NCBI RefSeq assembly: GCF_002873455.1
Contig: NZ_MCUN01000046.1
Span: forward strand, 62,001-126,000
DNA: 64,000 bases
Direction: 5' to 3'
DNA from: Vibrio splendidus
GTDB lineage: Bacteria; Pseudomonadota; Gammaproteobacteria; Enterobacterales; Vibrionaceae
Both the position numbers and the translations under genes were made by a program. A model generated the notes under the pieces. The model did no database searches, was not told the DNA's origin, and saw nothing but the letters and a program-made list of their open reading frames with translations. Shown here piece by piece: positions 7,144-16,348 of the stretch (the stretch's first letter is position 1; each line of letters opens with the position of its first letter).

Positions 7144-8514
7144 CTAACGAGAGCTAAATTCTAACTGCACATCATCGTCTTGTTTATGCATCCAATGCAA
7201 ACGCATACCCAGCATAATGGCTGCTGACGTTAGGCCGATAATGAAACCAACCCAGAAGCCGTGCGCGCCCATAGGCTCAACAATCCAATCTTTCATTCCT
7301 AAGATGTAGCCAATAGGAAGACCAAGCAACCAATAAGCAACGAAAGTAATGTTGAAGATCGAACGCATGTCTTTGTATCCACGCAAAGCACCTGCAGCGA
7401 TCACTTGGATTGCGTCGGTACATTGATAAACAGCAGCGAACAACAGTAACTGCATTGCAACGGTAATTACCGCCGTGTTTTCTGTGTACAGTAACGAAAC
7501 CTGCTCTCTGAACAAAACAGTGAATGTCGCGGTCATCAAAGCAGTGACTAAACCAACAATGATACCCACGTGCGTAGCGATCTTCGCGCCTTCCGTGTTG
7601 TTTTCACCGAGCTTATGACCAACACGAATACTAACAGCGGCACCGATACTCATTGGAATCATAAACACAAGAGAAGAGAAATTAATCGCGACTTGGTGTG
7701 CGGCAACAACCAATGAACCTAATGGGGCAACCAATAGGGAAACGACTGCGAACAACGTTACCTCGAAGAAGATAGCGGCAGCAACTGGGAAGCCAAGTTT
7801 GAACAAACGAATTTGAGCTTTAAGTTGAGGCTTATGGAACGTTCCAAAGATGTTAATTTTCGCTAAACGCTTTGAGGTAAGAACATAGGCGAACAGCAGC
7901 GCAAACATCACCCAATAGACGATAGCCGTTGCAACGCCACAGCCAATACCACCAAGAGCAGGAGCTCCTAGTTTTCCGTATACGAACATCCAGTTAAGCG
8001 GGATGTTCAATAGCAAGCCAATAAAACCGATCACCATGGCAGGCTTAGTTAAAGACATACCATCAGTAAAACTCCTCAATGTTTGGAACAACAAAAACGC
8101 AGGTACAGCAAACATCACCGCATTCATGTAACCAATGGTCTTATCTGCCATCAGTTGTTCAATGTCCATCCATTCCAATATCAGCTGCGTTTGGAACAGC
8201 ACGCCAATGATAGGTAACGAGATGACGAGTGCCAAAAATGCACCTTGCTGAATCTCAAATGGTATTTTGACTTGGCGGCCTGAACCGTTCAGTTGTGCAA
8301 CAACAGGAACCAACGCCATCAAAAGACCTACACCAAATAATATTGATGGTAGCCAGATACTTGCTGCAATCGAAACCGCCGCCATATCGATAGCACTTAC
8401 GCCACCGGCCATCACGGTATCAACAAAACCCATCCCAGTTTGTGCAACAGATGCGATCAAAACTGGGGTAGCAAGTTTGATTAGATTCGAGGATTCTTCT
8501 TTGTAACGATGCAC
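7144..8514 (-). CDS. norM: NorM multidrug/Na+ antiporter (MATE family)
   Basis: A 456-residue, twelve-helix MATE exporter that expels cationic drugs in exchange for sodium or protons. The sequence MHRYKEESSNLIKLATPVLI with MGFVDTVMAG in helix 1 and PLNWMFVYGK is close to V. parahaemolyticus NorM as I remember it, which is also 456 residues. I use the GTG at 8512-8514 because GGAG lies six bases upstream and because it gives the family length; an ATG 38 codons upstream would add a non-conserved leader. It is divergent from riboflavin synthase, the same arrangement as ydhE/ribC in E. coli. Confidence 0.92.
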   Translation of the reverse strand: MHRYKEESSNLIKLATPVLIASVAQTGMGFVDTVMAGGVSAIDMAAVSIAASIWLPSILFGVGLLMALVPVVAQLNGSGRQVKIPFEIQQGAFLALVISLPIIGVLFQTQLILEWMDIEQLMADKTIGYMNAVMFAVPAFLLFQTLRSFTDGMSLTKPAMVIGFIGLLLNIPLNWMFVYGKLGAPALGGIGCGVATAIVYWVMFALLFAYVLTSKRLAKINIFGTFHKPQLKAQIRLFKLGFPVAAAIFFEVTLFAVVSLLVAPLGSLVVAAHQVAINFSSLVFMIPMSIGAAVSIRVGHKLGENNTEGAKIATHVGIIVGLVTALMTATFTVLFREQVSLLYTENTAVITVAMQLLLFAAVYQCTDAIQVIAAGALRGYKDMRSIFNITFVAYWLLGLPIGYILGMKDWIVEPMGAHGFWVGFIIGLTSAAIMLGMRLHWMHKQDDDVQLEFSSR

Positions 8515-8675
8515 AAACAACTCCAAATAAGAGGAAAAATTAGAATAATAGTGTAGGAAAGGGCATTCTGAAGGAATCAGAGACAATGATCTTAAGCTTC
8601 CACTGGACGAATCATAAAGAAATGTCACAATAACTGCTATGAAAAACTGTTATTAGAATGCTAAATAGGAATCTT

Positions 8676-9287
8676 ATGTTTACAGGTATCGTTCAAGGCA
8701 TGGCAACACTGGTTGCAATAAATAAGAAAGAGTTATTTCAGACTCATACCATTGAGTTAACTGACGAAATGGTTGAGGGATTAGCCATTGGTGCTTCTGT
8801 GGCTCATAACGGTTGCTGCTTAACGGTAACGGAAATTTCAGGCAACCAGATTGCCTTTGATTTAATGCAAGCTACATTACGATTAACGAACTTAGGCCAA
8901 CTGAATGTTGGTGACAAAGTGAATGTTGAGCGTGCAGCAAAGTTCGGTGATGAAATTGGTGGGCACAGCATGTCTGGCCACATTACTCTGATGGCTAACC
9001 TCGTTGATGTAATCAAGACAGAAAACAACCGAACGCTATGGTTCGAACTACCGCAAGAATCAATGAAGTATGTATTGAGCAAAGGTTACATCGGCGTTGA
9101 TGGTTGTTCGCTAACGATTGGTGAAGTAGAAGAGAACCGTTTCTCCGTTCACCTGATTCCAGAAACGCTGAATCGCACTTTGTTTGGCAGCCGCGAAGTA
9201 GGCGACCAAGTAAATATTGAGTTTGATCCTCAAACACAAGCGATTGTTGATACTGTTGAACGCGTATTAGCAAACCAGCAGCATTAG
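8676..9287 (+). CDS. ribE: Riboflavin synthase alpha chain
   Basis: A 203-residue enzyme that dismutates two molecules of 6,7-dimethyl-8-ribityllumazine to riboflavin and the pyrimidine substrate of the previous step. It has two tandem lumazine-binding barrels, each with the family start and signatures: MFTGIVQG at the N-terminus, NGCCLTV (about 47-53) and DGCSLTIGE (about 145-153), and GGHSMSGH / NRTLFGSR segments. The start at 8676 is fixed by the near-universal MFTGI start and an AGGA site upstream. It stands alone with a terminator downstream. The gene is called ribC in E. coli. Confidence 0.95.
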   Translation: MFTGIVQGMATLVAINKKELFQTHTIELTDEMVEGLAIGASVAHNGCCLTVTEISGNQIAFDLMQATLRLTNLGQLNVGDKVNVERAAKFGDEIGGHSMSGHITLMANLVDVIKTENNRTLWFELPQESMKYVLSKGYIGVDGCSLTIGEVEENRFSVHLIPETLNRTLFGSREVGDQVNIEFDPQTQAIVDTVERVLANQQH

Positions 9288-9347
9288 TGACGGTTTATAA
9301 ATAGCGATTGCCTATACAGCGACACTAAGTAAAAAGTCGAAGATATT

Positions 9348-9376
9348 AAAAAAGAGCATCGAATGTGCTCTTTTTT
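9348..9376. terminator. Bidirectional terminator after ribE
   Basis: AAAAAAGAGCA at 9348-9358 pairs with TGCTCTTTTTT at 9366-9376. The A- and T-flanks serve both ribE (plus) and the small cysteine-rich gene (minus). Confidence 0.8.
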
Positions 9377-9426
9377 GTATTTTACTTGGTCGAACTCTAG
9401 GATTGCCTCAATAGAGAAAGCGAAGC

Positions 9427-9630
9427 TTAGAAGACTTGTTCGTCGTCTGCATCAATCGAAAGGCTAATTCTGTCTCTTACTTCATCTACCTGCATGTCGA
9501 GGTGAATGGCATTGCAACACGCTGGGCAATCGTCATAAAAATCTTGGCTTCCATTCGAAGCGTCGAGCGTTATGCTGATTGCATGCCCACAGTGGGGGCA
9601 CGAGACATGTTTCTCTGTGTATTTATGCAT
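9427..9630 (-). CDS. CPXCG-motif cysteine-rich small protein
   Basis: A 67-residue protein with two CxxC knuckles, CPHCG (residues 11-15) and CPACC (about 36-40), matching the CPXCG cysteine-rich family of gamma-proteobacteria. The four cysteines suggest a single bound zinc. The acidic C-terminus (DADDEQVF) is typical of the group. GGAGAG precedes the ATG. The function of the family is not known to me. Confidence 0.8.
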   Translation of the reverse strand: MHKYTEKHVSCPHCGHAISITLDASNGSQDFYDDCPACCNAIHLDMQVDEVRDRISLSIDADDEQVF

Positions 9631-9737
9631 GGCAAACTCTCCTCACTGTAACTTGTTCCAATCGTAGTAGCTTAAATCGCGTAATAAGTCGCTTATATAG
9701 CTCGTAATAAATAACTAAACCGACCCCGAGATTGGTA

Positions 9738-10604
9738 TTAAACGGCCTGTATCTTCTTAATGCACGCCTCAGTTTGTGCTAAATACTCACCACCGAATTG
9801 ATTACAGTGGTTGAGAAGATGATACAAGTTGTAAATGTCCTTCCTATCAGTATAGCCAACGTCGAGTGGGTTGACGCTTTGGTAACCTTCATAAAATTCT
9901 TTTGGAAACCCTTCAAACAATTCGGTTAGCGCTAAGTCACATTCATGGTCGCCCCAGTAACAAGCAGGATCGTAGCAGATTGGCCCGAAGGCTGAGTTAG
10001 CGACGTTGCCATTCCAGAGATCACCATGAAGCAAAGAAGGACGAGGGTTGCGGCCTGCTAGACGCATGTTTACTACATCAACGATGTCGTCAATATCACC
10101 GAATTCGATACCTTTCTCTTTTAGTAACTGCAGTTGGAAGCCTATGCGCTGCTCAGAGAAAAACCGACCCCATTTCTTATGCCAAGGGTTAGGCTGAAGT
10201 GTACTACCGATAAAATTATCTTGATCACAACCAAACTCTTTTTGCTCGCCCCATTTATGAAGTTGTGCAAGCTGTACTCCGAAATCAAAGCTGTTATTAC
10301 CCGTATCAAGCGGCTTAGTTGGCAAGTAATTGAGAATAATGAATGAACATTCTTTGGTTTTACCAATCAGAACCAATTCAGGAACATAAACGGTCGAGGT
10401 TTCTCTTAACAAACGTAAGTTTTCAGCTTCGATTTCAAATTTAGGTAGAAATTCCCGCTGATTCACTTTCACAAAGTAACGTTCATTACCATCGCTGATC
10501 ATATAGCAATCGTTAATGTCGCCACCAGAAACCTTGGTACGTTCAGTAATCTGAAAGTTAAATAGAAGAGTATCTGAAAGTTGTTGAGAAATGGCCTGCC
10601 ACAT
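9738..10604 (-). CDS. yniA: Fructosamine kinase family protein (YniA-like)
   Basis: A 288-residue kinase of the aminoglycoside-phosphotransferase fold. The catalytic loop LLHGDLWNGNV (about 196-206) and the metal-binding ICYDPACYWGDHECDLA segment are diagnostic of fructosamine/ketosamine-3-kinases. Family members phosphorylate sugar-protein adducts (ribulosamine, fructosamine) to start their removal; YniA of E. coli belongs here, though its physiological substrate is less certain. GAGGA precedes the ATG. It is a single-gene unit. Confidence 0.88.
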   Translation of the reverse strand: MWQAISQQLSDTLLFNFQITERTKVSGGDINDCYMISDGNERYFVKVNQREFLPKFEIEAENLRLLRETSTVYVPELVLIGKTKECSFIILNYLPTKPLDTGNNSFDFGVQLAQLHKWGEQKEFGCDQDNFIGSTLQPNPWHKKWGRFFSEQRIGFQLQLLKEKGIEFGDIDDIVDVVNMRLAGRNPRPSLLHGDLWNGNVANSAFGPICYDPACYWGDHECDLALTELFEGFPKEFYEGYQSVNPLDVGYTDRKDIYNLYHLLNHCNQFGGEYLAQTEACIKKIQAV

Positions 10605-11229
10605 AGGAAATCCTCAAAGACTGAAAGTTAAAAAGAATGAAGGTTAAAAATCTTGTTTGATAGTCATAGTTTAGGATAAATCTGAGCAATTTATAGACGC
10701 ACTCGTCAATGTTCTTAGCTCTTATTCACCTTATGTAGAATCAATTGGTCAATTTGTGAACTTGAACTGATTCAAGCTCTTTGAAATACAAACAGAAATT
10801 GGTAAGCGACGTTATAGAATTGTTTGGAACTGGCATCACAATCGAAACGGTTTTGATTGAAACAAACAGGAAAAGTAGTTGGAGCTTGTTATTATCTACG
10901 CATTAACTTAAATGTACTTTTAGAGTAGCTTGAAACGACTATGGTTAACGATAGGGTACGTGAAATTTGAGCAGCCTAGCTCTTACTCACTATTGAATAG
11001 CTCTTTAATAGCCGAGTGATAATGGTGTGTTAAGTCTTCAAATATCTTGACCAACAGACATCTAGCGACACGTATATATTCAGCTATTGGTTTAATATTT
11101 AAGCTGAAATACTAATTAGGATCATTTTAATACGGTTTTTGGTAATAAAGTGATGACAAATCGCTTCATTTACATAGTATTAAGCAAGTACGTATTAATC
11201 TGCTCTTGAGCTTAAAACGGAGATTTATT
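10605..11229. other. Long divergent intergenic region
   Basis: About 625 nt separate yniA (minus) from the DUF3802 gene (plus). I see no coding frame of quality, no clear hairpin with a T-run and no long repeat. A short imperfect stem (AATCGAAAC / GTTTTGATT) lies near 10840-10860. Promoters for both flanking genes must be here. An unrecognised small RNA is possible but nothing visible proves it. Confidence 0.4.
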
Positions 11230-11574
11230 GTGGTTGTAGAAACCGATGGCTATTTGGCTCTGATCGAACACTTATCATTTAATCTGGATGTCTTTACCAA
11301 TAGTAATGGCGATACAGGAAGTGAGAGTGTTGAAGACATCATCACCGACATGATTTCAACAAACATCATGGCTATATTTGAGCAAAATCCAGAGTTGCAT
11401 TCGAGTGTCCGTTTTCAACTTTTGAAAGAAGCTGACGCTGTGGTAGCGGATTTAGGGGAAGTTTTAGCGGGTGTATGGGCTAAGAAAGCGACCAACGAGC
11501 AAATTGTATTTCTAGATGAATACATCGCACTAGTGAAGAATCTATTTGATACTGCTGTCGCTAAATACGACTAA
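11230..11574 (+). CDS. DUF3802 family protein
   Basis: A 114-residue acidic, mostly helical protein that I recognise as DUF3802, found in Vibrio and close relatives. I start it at the GTG at 11230 (reading MVVETDGYLALIEHLSF) because a CGGAG site lies at the right distance and the family begins this way; an upstream TTG would add basic residues without a ribosome site. No catalytic motif, signal peptide or membrane segment is visible. Function unknown. Confidence 0.75.
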   Translation: MVVETDGYLALIEHLSFNLDVFTNSNGDTGSESVEDIITDMISTNIMAIFEQNPELHSSVRFQLLKEADAVVADLGEVLAGVWAKKATNEQIVFLDEYIALVKNLFDTAVAKYD

Positions 11575-11645
11575 CTATTTGTCCATTTCTTCGTTAGCTA
11601 CTTTTTTCTTCGTTAGTCATTTGTCACGATGATTATGCTCACGAT

Positions 11646-11720
11646 GTTAGGCGTTTAAGTCATACCTTCAGAAATGACCTTGTTTAGCGGTTAAAACTTT
11701 AAACCGCTATAAACGCCTAA
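11646..11720. repeat. Nested inverted repeats at the 3' end of the NlpC/P60 gene
   Basis: An outer perfect 11-bp repeat, TTAGGCGTTTA at 11647-11657 and TAAACGCCTAA at 11710-11720, encloses an inner hairpin, TAGCGGTT at 11685-11692 with AACCGCTA at 11702-11709, plus a small GTCAT/ATGAC stem. The right arms overlap the last codons and stop of the NlpC/P60 gene. It probably acts as the 3' end structure of that message. Confidence 0.55.
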
Positions 11721-12192
11721 AGTGCCAAAACTTGGAAGCCCAATAAGGGTTATCCAACCTCGATATAATGACACCCTTCGATGTAGAAGCATGTAGGAAT
11801 TGATTGTTTCCTAAATACACACCTACGTGTCGCACCGTCATTGAAGTTTTGAAAAACACCAAGTCACCGCTTATTGCCTGCCCATACGCTATTTCTTTTC
11901 CTTTTTTACTCTGATCTTTTGTGGTTCTTGGAAGGGCTTGTTGAGTCGCATTTTGGACGGCAATTTGAACAAAAGCGGAGCAATCTATGCCTCGAAACGA
12001 TGTCCCACCAAAATGGTATGGCACACCTTTCCACTGTTCATACACACTCATATACGCGTTGGTGGTCAATTTTTCCGACTTTGATAAAGGTTTTTGTGCG
12101 GTTTGACTAAGTTGAGAAGGGGATGGAGTCGAGCTACAAGCAGCCAATGTTGCTAAAGTTATTGTAACTACAGCTATTTTTCTGATTTTCAT
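11707..12192 (-). CDS. NlpC/P60-family lipoprotein (peptidoglycan endopeptidase)
   Basis: A 161-residue lipoprotein with a signal peptide ending at a LAAC lipobox. The NlpC/P60 domain has the catalytic triad in its usual settings: Cys in FRGIDCSAFVQIA, His in VRHVGVYLG and a second polar/His residue in QFLHAS. It resembles the Spr/NlpC group of D,D- or L,D-peptide hydrolases that cut cross-links in the cell wall. I use the ATG at 12192; the upstream TTG reading adds only six residues and has no better ribosome site. Confidence 0.87.
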   Translation of the reverse strand: MKIRKIAVVTITLATLAACSSTPSPSQLSQTAQKPLSKSEKLTTNAYMSVYEQWKGVPYHFGGTSFRGIDCSAFVQIAVQNATQQALPRTTKDQSKKGKEIAYGQAISGDLVFFKTSMTVRHVGVYLGNNQFLHASTSKGVIISRLDNPYWASKFWHFRRL

Positions 12193-12296
12193 ATGTAACT
12201 CTTCTGACAAAAAACTGAAATATAAACGTCATCAAGGACTTCTAGTATACGGACTAACTTAAGGATATCTCTTTTCGTAGTCAAACTGGATTTCAC

Positions 12297-14342
12297 ATGC
12301 CCGACACAAATTTATCAATAAAACCTTCACGTTATACATTCTCGCTCATTCAAACCATCACTGCTGTATTTATTTCTATTCTTTTACTCGTTAGTTTTTT
12401 ATCAATGGTTAGCATTCGGGGAGTTGAACGGGTCGGAGGATATTTTGAGGCACTTTCAGAACAAGCATTACCCCTTGCTTTACACAACGCCGAATTAACG
12501 CAAAGCGTTTTAGAGCAAGTGAAACTTCTCACTTACAGCACCCAATCAACCGACTTAGATACACTGAATTCGACTAGGGGCTTAATTGACCGACTCGCGA
12601 CAGAGAGTAATACAACGCTCGAGGAACTCCTTTTTATCTCCCGATCTTTCCCCGATGCGATCTCTCTAGAACAAAAACAAAACCTGATTGATGATATGGC
12701 TCAGCTACAAAGAATGACTAACAGCGTGTTACTGGCGCAGATTGATATACAAGGTAAGCAAAACGTCATCGATAGCCAAATTGGTGGTTTTCGCTATGGT
12801 GTGGGTTCAATTGGTCCTGAGATGAACCGTATTAGCTCATTTCTGGTTCAAAACAACCCTGAAGCACATGATGCTGCCAACCGCTTTACGGCAAGCGCTT
12901 CTGCAATGGCTAACACCTTCTTAATGCTATTGATGCAATCAGACTTAAATAAAGCGGAAGATGAGTTTCGTGAGTTAAGAAACCGCATTGCTGGGATTAA
13001 CCTCGCTTACGATGACTTTTCAGAATGGCACCCAGATATTGCTGAGTTTGCTAGCCTGACCGCGCCTTATGATATGGTGAAAGAGGGATTCACGGAACAT
13101 GGCGTGATTAAACAGATCCTCTTAAAGCTCGAACTGGTTAAGCAGCAAGAGCAGAACTTAGAGAAAGCCATTACCTTAGCGAACACGGTTATCAATACAC
13201 TAAATCAGTTATCTTCTACATCGTATCAACTGATTGATGAAAGTGAACTCGTCGTAAATCAAACCATTGCCAATATTGGTCGTGTGTTATTTATAAGTGG
13301 ATTGGTGATTGCCATAATTATCGTGCTCTCATGGTTTGTATTACGTCGTTGGATGAATAAAGGGCTTAAAAACATTACTCAACAACTAAGTTTACTCGCA
13401 GATCATGACTTCTCTAAACTGAGTGAGCTGCTGGGGCCGCGAGAGCTGCAGGCTATTACTTCGAAGCTAAATACGGTCGTAGATTCAACCGCTGACTCGG
13501 TTCGTTTGGTAACGCGCAACTGTGAAACGCTTTATCAAACCGCTGAAGTAAGCCATGACGCTGCCGAGCAAACCAATTCAAGCTTGAACGAGCAAAATGA
13601 ATCGCTACAGAATATGATCGCTACAATTACAGAACTTGAAGCATCCATTAGTGAGATTGCTCGAATCTCGAATGCATCGAATGATGACGCGCAGATGGCA
13701 GAAGACGAATCAGTCAATGGCAGCCAAGTGGTCGGCATTAACCAACAGCGGTTACAAGCACTAGAGCAATCTCTTAGCCTGAATGAAGAATCGATGACTG
13801 ATTTGGATGGCCGCGTTAAACAGATTCGTGAAATGGTTGATATGATCAGTGGTATAGCTGAAAACACCAACTTACTAGCATTGAATGCTGCAATAGAAGC
13901 AGCGCGAGCAGGAGACCAAGGTCGCGGGTTTGCAGTGGTTGCCGATGAAGTACGAAAACTGGCGAGTGGTACATCCCAGCAAACCACTAATATTCGAAAT
14001 ATGATGAACGAATTGGTTGCGGCGGCTGATCGCTCTCGTGCTTCTGTTACGGAATCTAGACGCGAAATGGCAAATGCACTGGAAACCAGTGGCGATGTAA
14101 AACAAGCCTTCGAGAAAATCGAAGTCGCGGTTAGCCAGATCAAAGGACGAGTAGAGCAAATCATGGTGGCTACCGAGCAACAAGCACGTGCGACTGTCGA
14201 TGTAACGCATTCTATCACCCGAGTATCAGAGCAGGGTGAGAATACTAAGCTGCAACTTGAATCTATGATCGAGAGTTCAGAGCAAGTCGGCGAGATAGCA
14301 GGGCACCAACAAGCCATGCTTCACAAATACGTACTGAAATAA
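12297..14342 (+). CDS. Methyl-accepting chemotaxis protein
   Basis: A 681-residue chemoreceptor. Hydrophobic segments at about 15-40 and 327-350 bound a large helical periplasmic domain with no Cache or PAS signature I can recognise. A HAMP-like region follows (RRWMNKGLKNITQQL), then the MCP signalling domain with the highly conserved tip GIAENTNLLALNAAIEAARAGDQGRGFAVVADEVR. No C-terminal CheR-binding pentapeptide is present. It stands alone, divergent from the NlpC/P60 gene, and is followed by a terminator. The ligand is unknown. Confidence 0.9.
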   Translation: MPDTNLSIKPSRYTFSLIQTITAVFISILLLVSFLSMVSIRGVERVGGYFEALSEQALPLALHNAELTQSVLEQVKLLTYSTQSTDLDTLNSTRGLIDRLATESNTTLEELLFISRSFPDAISLEQKQNLIDDMAQLQRMTNSVLLAQIDIQGKQNVIDSQIGGFRYGVGSIGPEMNRISSFLVQNNPEAHDAANRFTASASAMANTFLMLLMQSDLNKAEDEFRELRNRIAGINLAYDDFSEWHPDIAEFASLTAPYDMVKEGFTEHGVIKQILLKLELVKQQEQNLEKAITLANTVINTLNQLSSTSYQLIDESELVVNQTIANIGRVLFISGLVIAIIIVLSWFVLRRWMNKGLKNITQQLSLLADHDFSKLSELLGPRELQAITSKLNTVVDSTADSVRLVTRNCETLYQTAEVSHDAAEQTNSSLNEQNESLQNMIATITELEASISEIARISNASNDDAQMAEDESVNGSQVVGINQQRLQALEQSLSLNEESMTDLDGRVKQIREMVDMISGIAENTNLLALNAAIEAARAGDQGRGFAVVADEVRKLASGTSQQTTNIRNMMNELVAAADRSRASVTESRREMANALETSGDVKQAFEKIEVAVSQIKGRVEQIMVATEQQARATVDVTHSITRVSEQGENTKLQLESMIESSEQVGEIAGHQQAMLHKYVLK

Positions 14343-14451
14343 ACGAGGTACTGAGGTAAACAAGTGCGCGGAGTTAAGCTAGATAGCGCAAGAATTTAAG
14401 CACTAGCAGCACTCAATCACCCACTACGCAATTAACGACTATCGATACAGA

Positions 14452-14489
14452 AACGCCCTTAAATTCTCACAAGAATCTGAGGGCGTTTT
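14452..14489. terminator. Terminator between MCP and sterol-desaturase-family gene
   Basis: AACGCCCT at 14452-14459 pairs with AGGGCGTT at 14480-14487, extended inward by imperfect AAATTCT/AGAATCT pairing, followed by T-rich sequence on the plus strand. Confidence 0.75.
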
Positions 14490-14566
14490 GTTTCCGTATT
14501 ACGATAAGTTTGGCTTTGAGATAAATTTAGTCTCAATATAAACTTGAGCCTCAAACGACTGCAAAC

Positions 14567-15370
14567 CTAGTTTTTCGTCGCCGGGAATTGAGTAAATGGC
14601 TGACGTAGCATCAGATCTAACCGTTGTTCTTTACCATCTTGAATCTCTGGAACGCCAATCTGAACGTTATCGTGGCCAAGCTTTGGCTGAGCGCGGTAAG
14701 TCTTAAACCAGATGTCCCACACAGATAAAAAGAAGCCGAAGTTTGAGTGGGTTTCTTTCACAATGACCGAGTGATGAACGCGGTGCATGTCTGGGGTCAC
14801 AATCACTTTTCTCAATCGCTTATCCATCCATAGCGGAAGACGTGCATTGCTGTGGTTAAACATCGCACTCGCATTAAGGACAATCTCAAATATCACGACC
14901 GCAATGACAGGGACTCCTAGTGCGATTACCAAGCTCACTTTGATGAGCATTGAAACAATCATCTCAATAGGGTGAAAGCGGGTTCCGGTTGTAACATCAA
15001 TATCTAAGTCTGCGTGGTGAACTCGGTGTAATTTCCATAGCCAAGGAATACGATGGAACACCAAGTGTTGAAGGTAAATGGCGCAATCCAACAGCAGCAC
15101 GCAGAGCAGAACCGTGAGTTCTTTTGGAAGTGACAGGGTGTTAAACAGACCCCACTGGTTTTCTTGTGCGATAACCGCGGCTTGGAATGCCGCGATAGGA
15201 ATCAATGTGGCTAATAGAAAGCTGTTCAAAGCTACCAACGCAAAGTTGTTCCCCCAACGAAACCATTTGCTTTGAGTCAGCACTTTACGCGGAAAACGGT
15301 GCTCCCAAAGCGCACATAATCCAAAAACGACAATAAAACAAACAAGGCGAAGCAGTGATGGGTCTTGCAT
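14567..15370 (-). CDS. Sterol desaturase / fatty acid hydroxylase family membrane protein
   Basis: A 267-residue integral membrane di-iron oxygenase-fold protein. The histidine clusters expected of the family are visible: YLQHLVFHRIPWLWKLHRVHHAD, FHPIE, FNHSN and MHRVHHSV, arranged as H-x3-H, H-x2-HH, H-x-N and H-x2-HH. Four or so membrane helices surround them. The start at 15370 has AAGGA just upstream. Family members hydroxylate or desaturate lipids; the substrate in Vibrio is not known to me. Confidence 0.85.
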   Translation of the reverse strand: MQDPSLLRLVCFIVVFGLCALWEHRFPRKVLTQSKWFRWGNNFALVALNSFLLATLIPIAAFQAAVIAQENQWGLFNTLSLPKELTVLLCVLLLDCAIYLQHLVFHRIPWLWKLHRVHHADLDIDVTTGTRFHPIEMIVSMLIKVSLVIALGVPVIAVVIFEIVLNASAMFNHSNARLPLWMDKRLRKVIVTPDMHRVHHSVIVKETHSNFGFFLSVWDIWFKTYRAQPKLGHDNVQIGVPEIQDGKEQRLDLMLRQPFTQFPATKN

Positions 15371-15444
15371 AGGAATTCCTTCTATCATTCTGAAGACACT
15401 GTAAGTACAATCGTGCCACTTTTCTAGATTTATCGTTATTGTCC

Positions 15445-16185
15445 ATGAGAATCCACGCTTTTCACCGTTTATATCAACACCGTTTATCCATTGCTACCAA
15501 GCCGTTTAATGCGCGCGGGTGTAAAGTAGTGCGATGTGAGTTTTGTAAAATCAAACAAGACAGCTGTATCTGTGAGCATCAACCTAACGTTAATACGAAC
15601 GTCGCGACTATGTTGATCTTGTCAGACAACGAAATCTTAAAGCCAAGTAACACTGGTCGTTTGATTATTGATACGGTTAAAGACAGTTACGCCTACCTTT
15701 GGCATCGCACTGAACCAAATCAAGAGATGTTGGATGTTCTCAAAGATGACAGATACCAACCCGTTATCGTATTCCCTGAAGATTATACCGATGACAAAAC
15801 GCGAGTGGTTCAAGATCTGCCACAAATGCGTGACCCAAATAAAAAGCTGCTGCTGATTTTCATTGATGGCAGTTGGCGCGAAGCACGACGTATCTTCCGT
15901 CGTTCAGAGTATCTGCAAGATTTACCTGTGTTGTCTATTGAACCGGAATCGGTTTCTCAATACATGATGCGTAAGTCAGACAACGAACAACATCTATCAA
16001 CGGCCGAAGTCGCGAGCTTAGTTTTAAAACAAGCCGGTGAAGAGCAGGGTGCTAAGACTTTACAGCTATGGTTTGAAGTATTTCGCGAAAGCTACATGCT
16101 AAGCAAGACGCGTTTTAAGTCCGATCCAACCAAACCAAGCCTGAATGCATTCATAGAGCATACTAAAAGTGAGACGTCACTCTAA
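15445..16185 (+). CDS. tapT: tRNA-uridine aminocarboxypropyltransferase, DTW-domain (TapT)
   Basis: A 246-residue DTW-domain enzyme. E. coli YfiP/TapT uses S-adenosylmethionine to make acp3U at tRNA position 47. This protein shares with it an N-terminal zinc-type cysteine cluster (VRCEFCKIKQDSCIC), the KPSNTGRLI segment, the RTEPNQ segment and the core FIDGSWREARRIFRRS with D-x-x-W. I start at the ATG at 15445 rather than a TTG two codons earlier. It stands alone between a minus-strand gene and nagK. Confidence 0.85.
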   Translation: MRIHAFHRLYQHRLSIATKPFNARGCKVVRCEFCKIKQDSCICEHQPNVNTNVATMLILSDNEILKPSNTGRLIIDTVKDSYAYLWHRTEPNQEMLDVLKDDRYQPVIVFPEDYTDDKTRVVQDLPQMRDPNKKLLLIFIDGSWREARRIFRRSEYLQDLPVLSIEPESVSQYMMRKSDNEQHLSTAEVASLVLKQAGEEQGAKTLQLWFEVFRESYMLSKTRFKSDPTKPSLNAFIEHTKSETSL

Positions 16186-16348
16186 CCTTTAACCGCTTTG
16201 TGCTGACTTGTTGTTCAAACAGATTCGAACGCGAGATAAGTTTGTTATCTATCACGGTTTGTAGGGGGAGTGTTATGGATAATGCTCCTTAGTTGTTTAA
16301 TTTAAAAATTTTATTTGCCCGAATTTAGGGAAAAATTGGAGAGATTTC

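Noticed and set aside
11646..11720. Possible integron attC site (GTTAGGC end)
   Set aside because: attC needs RYYYAAC first and GTTRRRY last on the same strand. Here the halves are in the opposite order and one half is imperfect, and no integrase or cassette array is present.
13535..14317. Long minus-strand open frame opposite the chemoreceptor gene
   Set aside because: It is Ser/Ala/Cys-rich without domains and mirrors the codon bias of the MCP signalling domain; a shadow frame.
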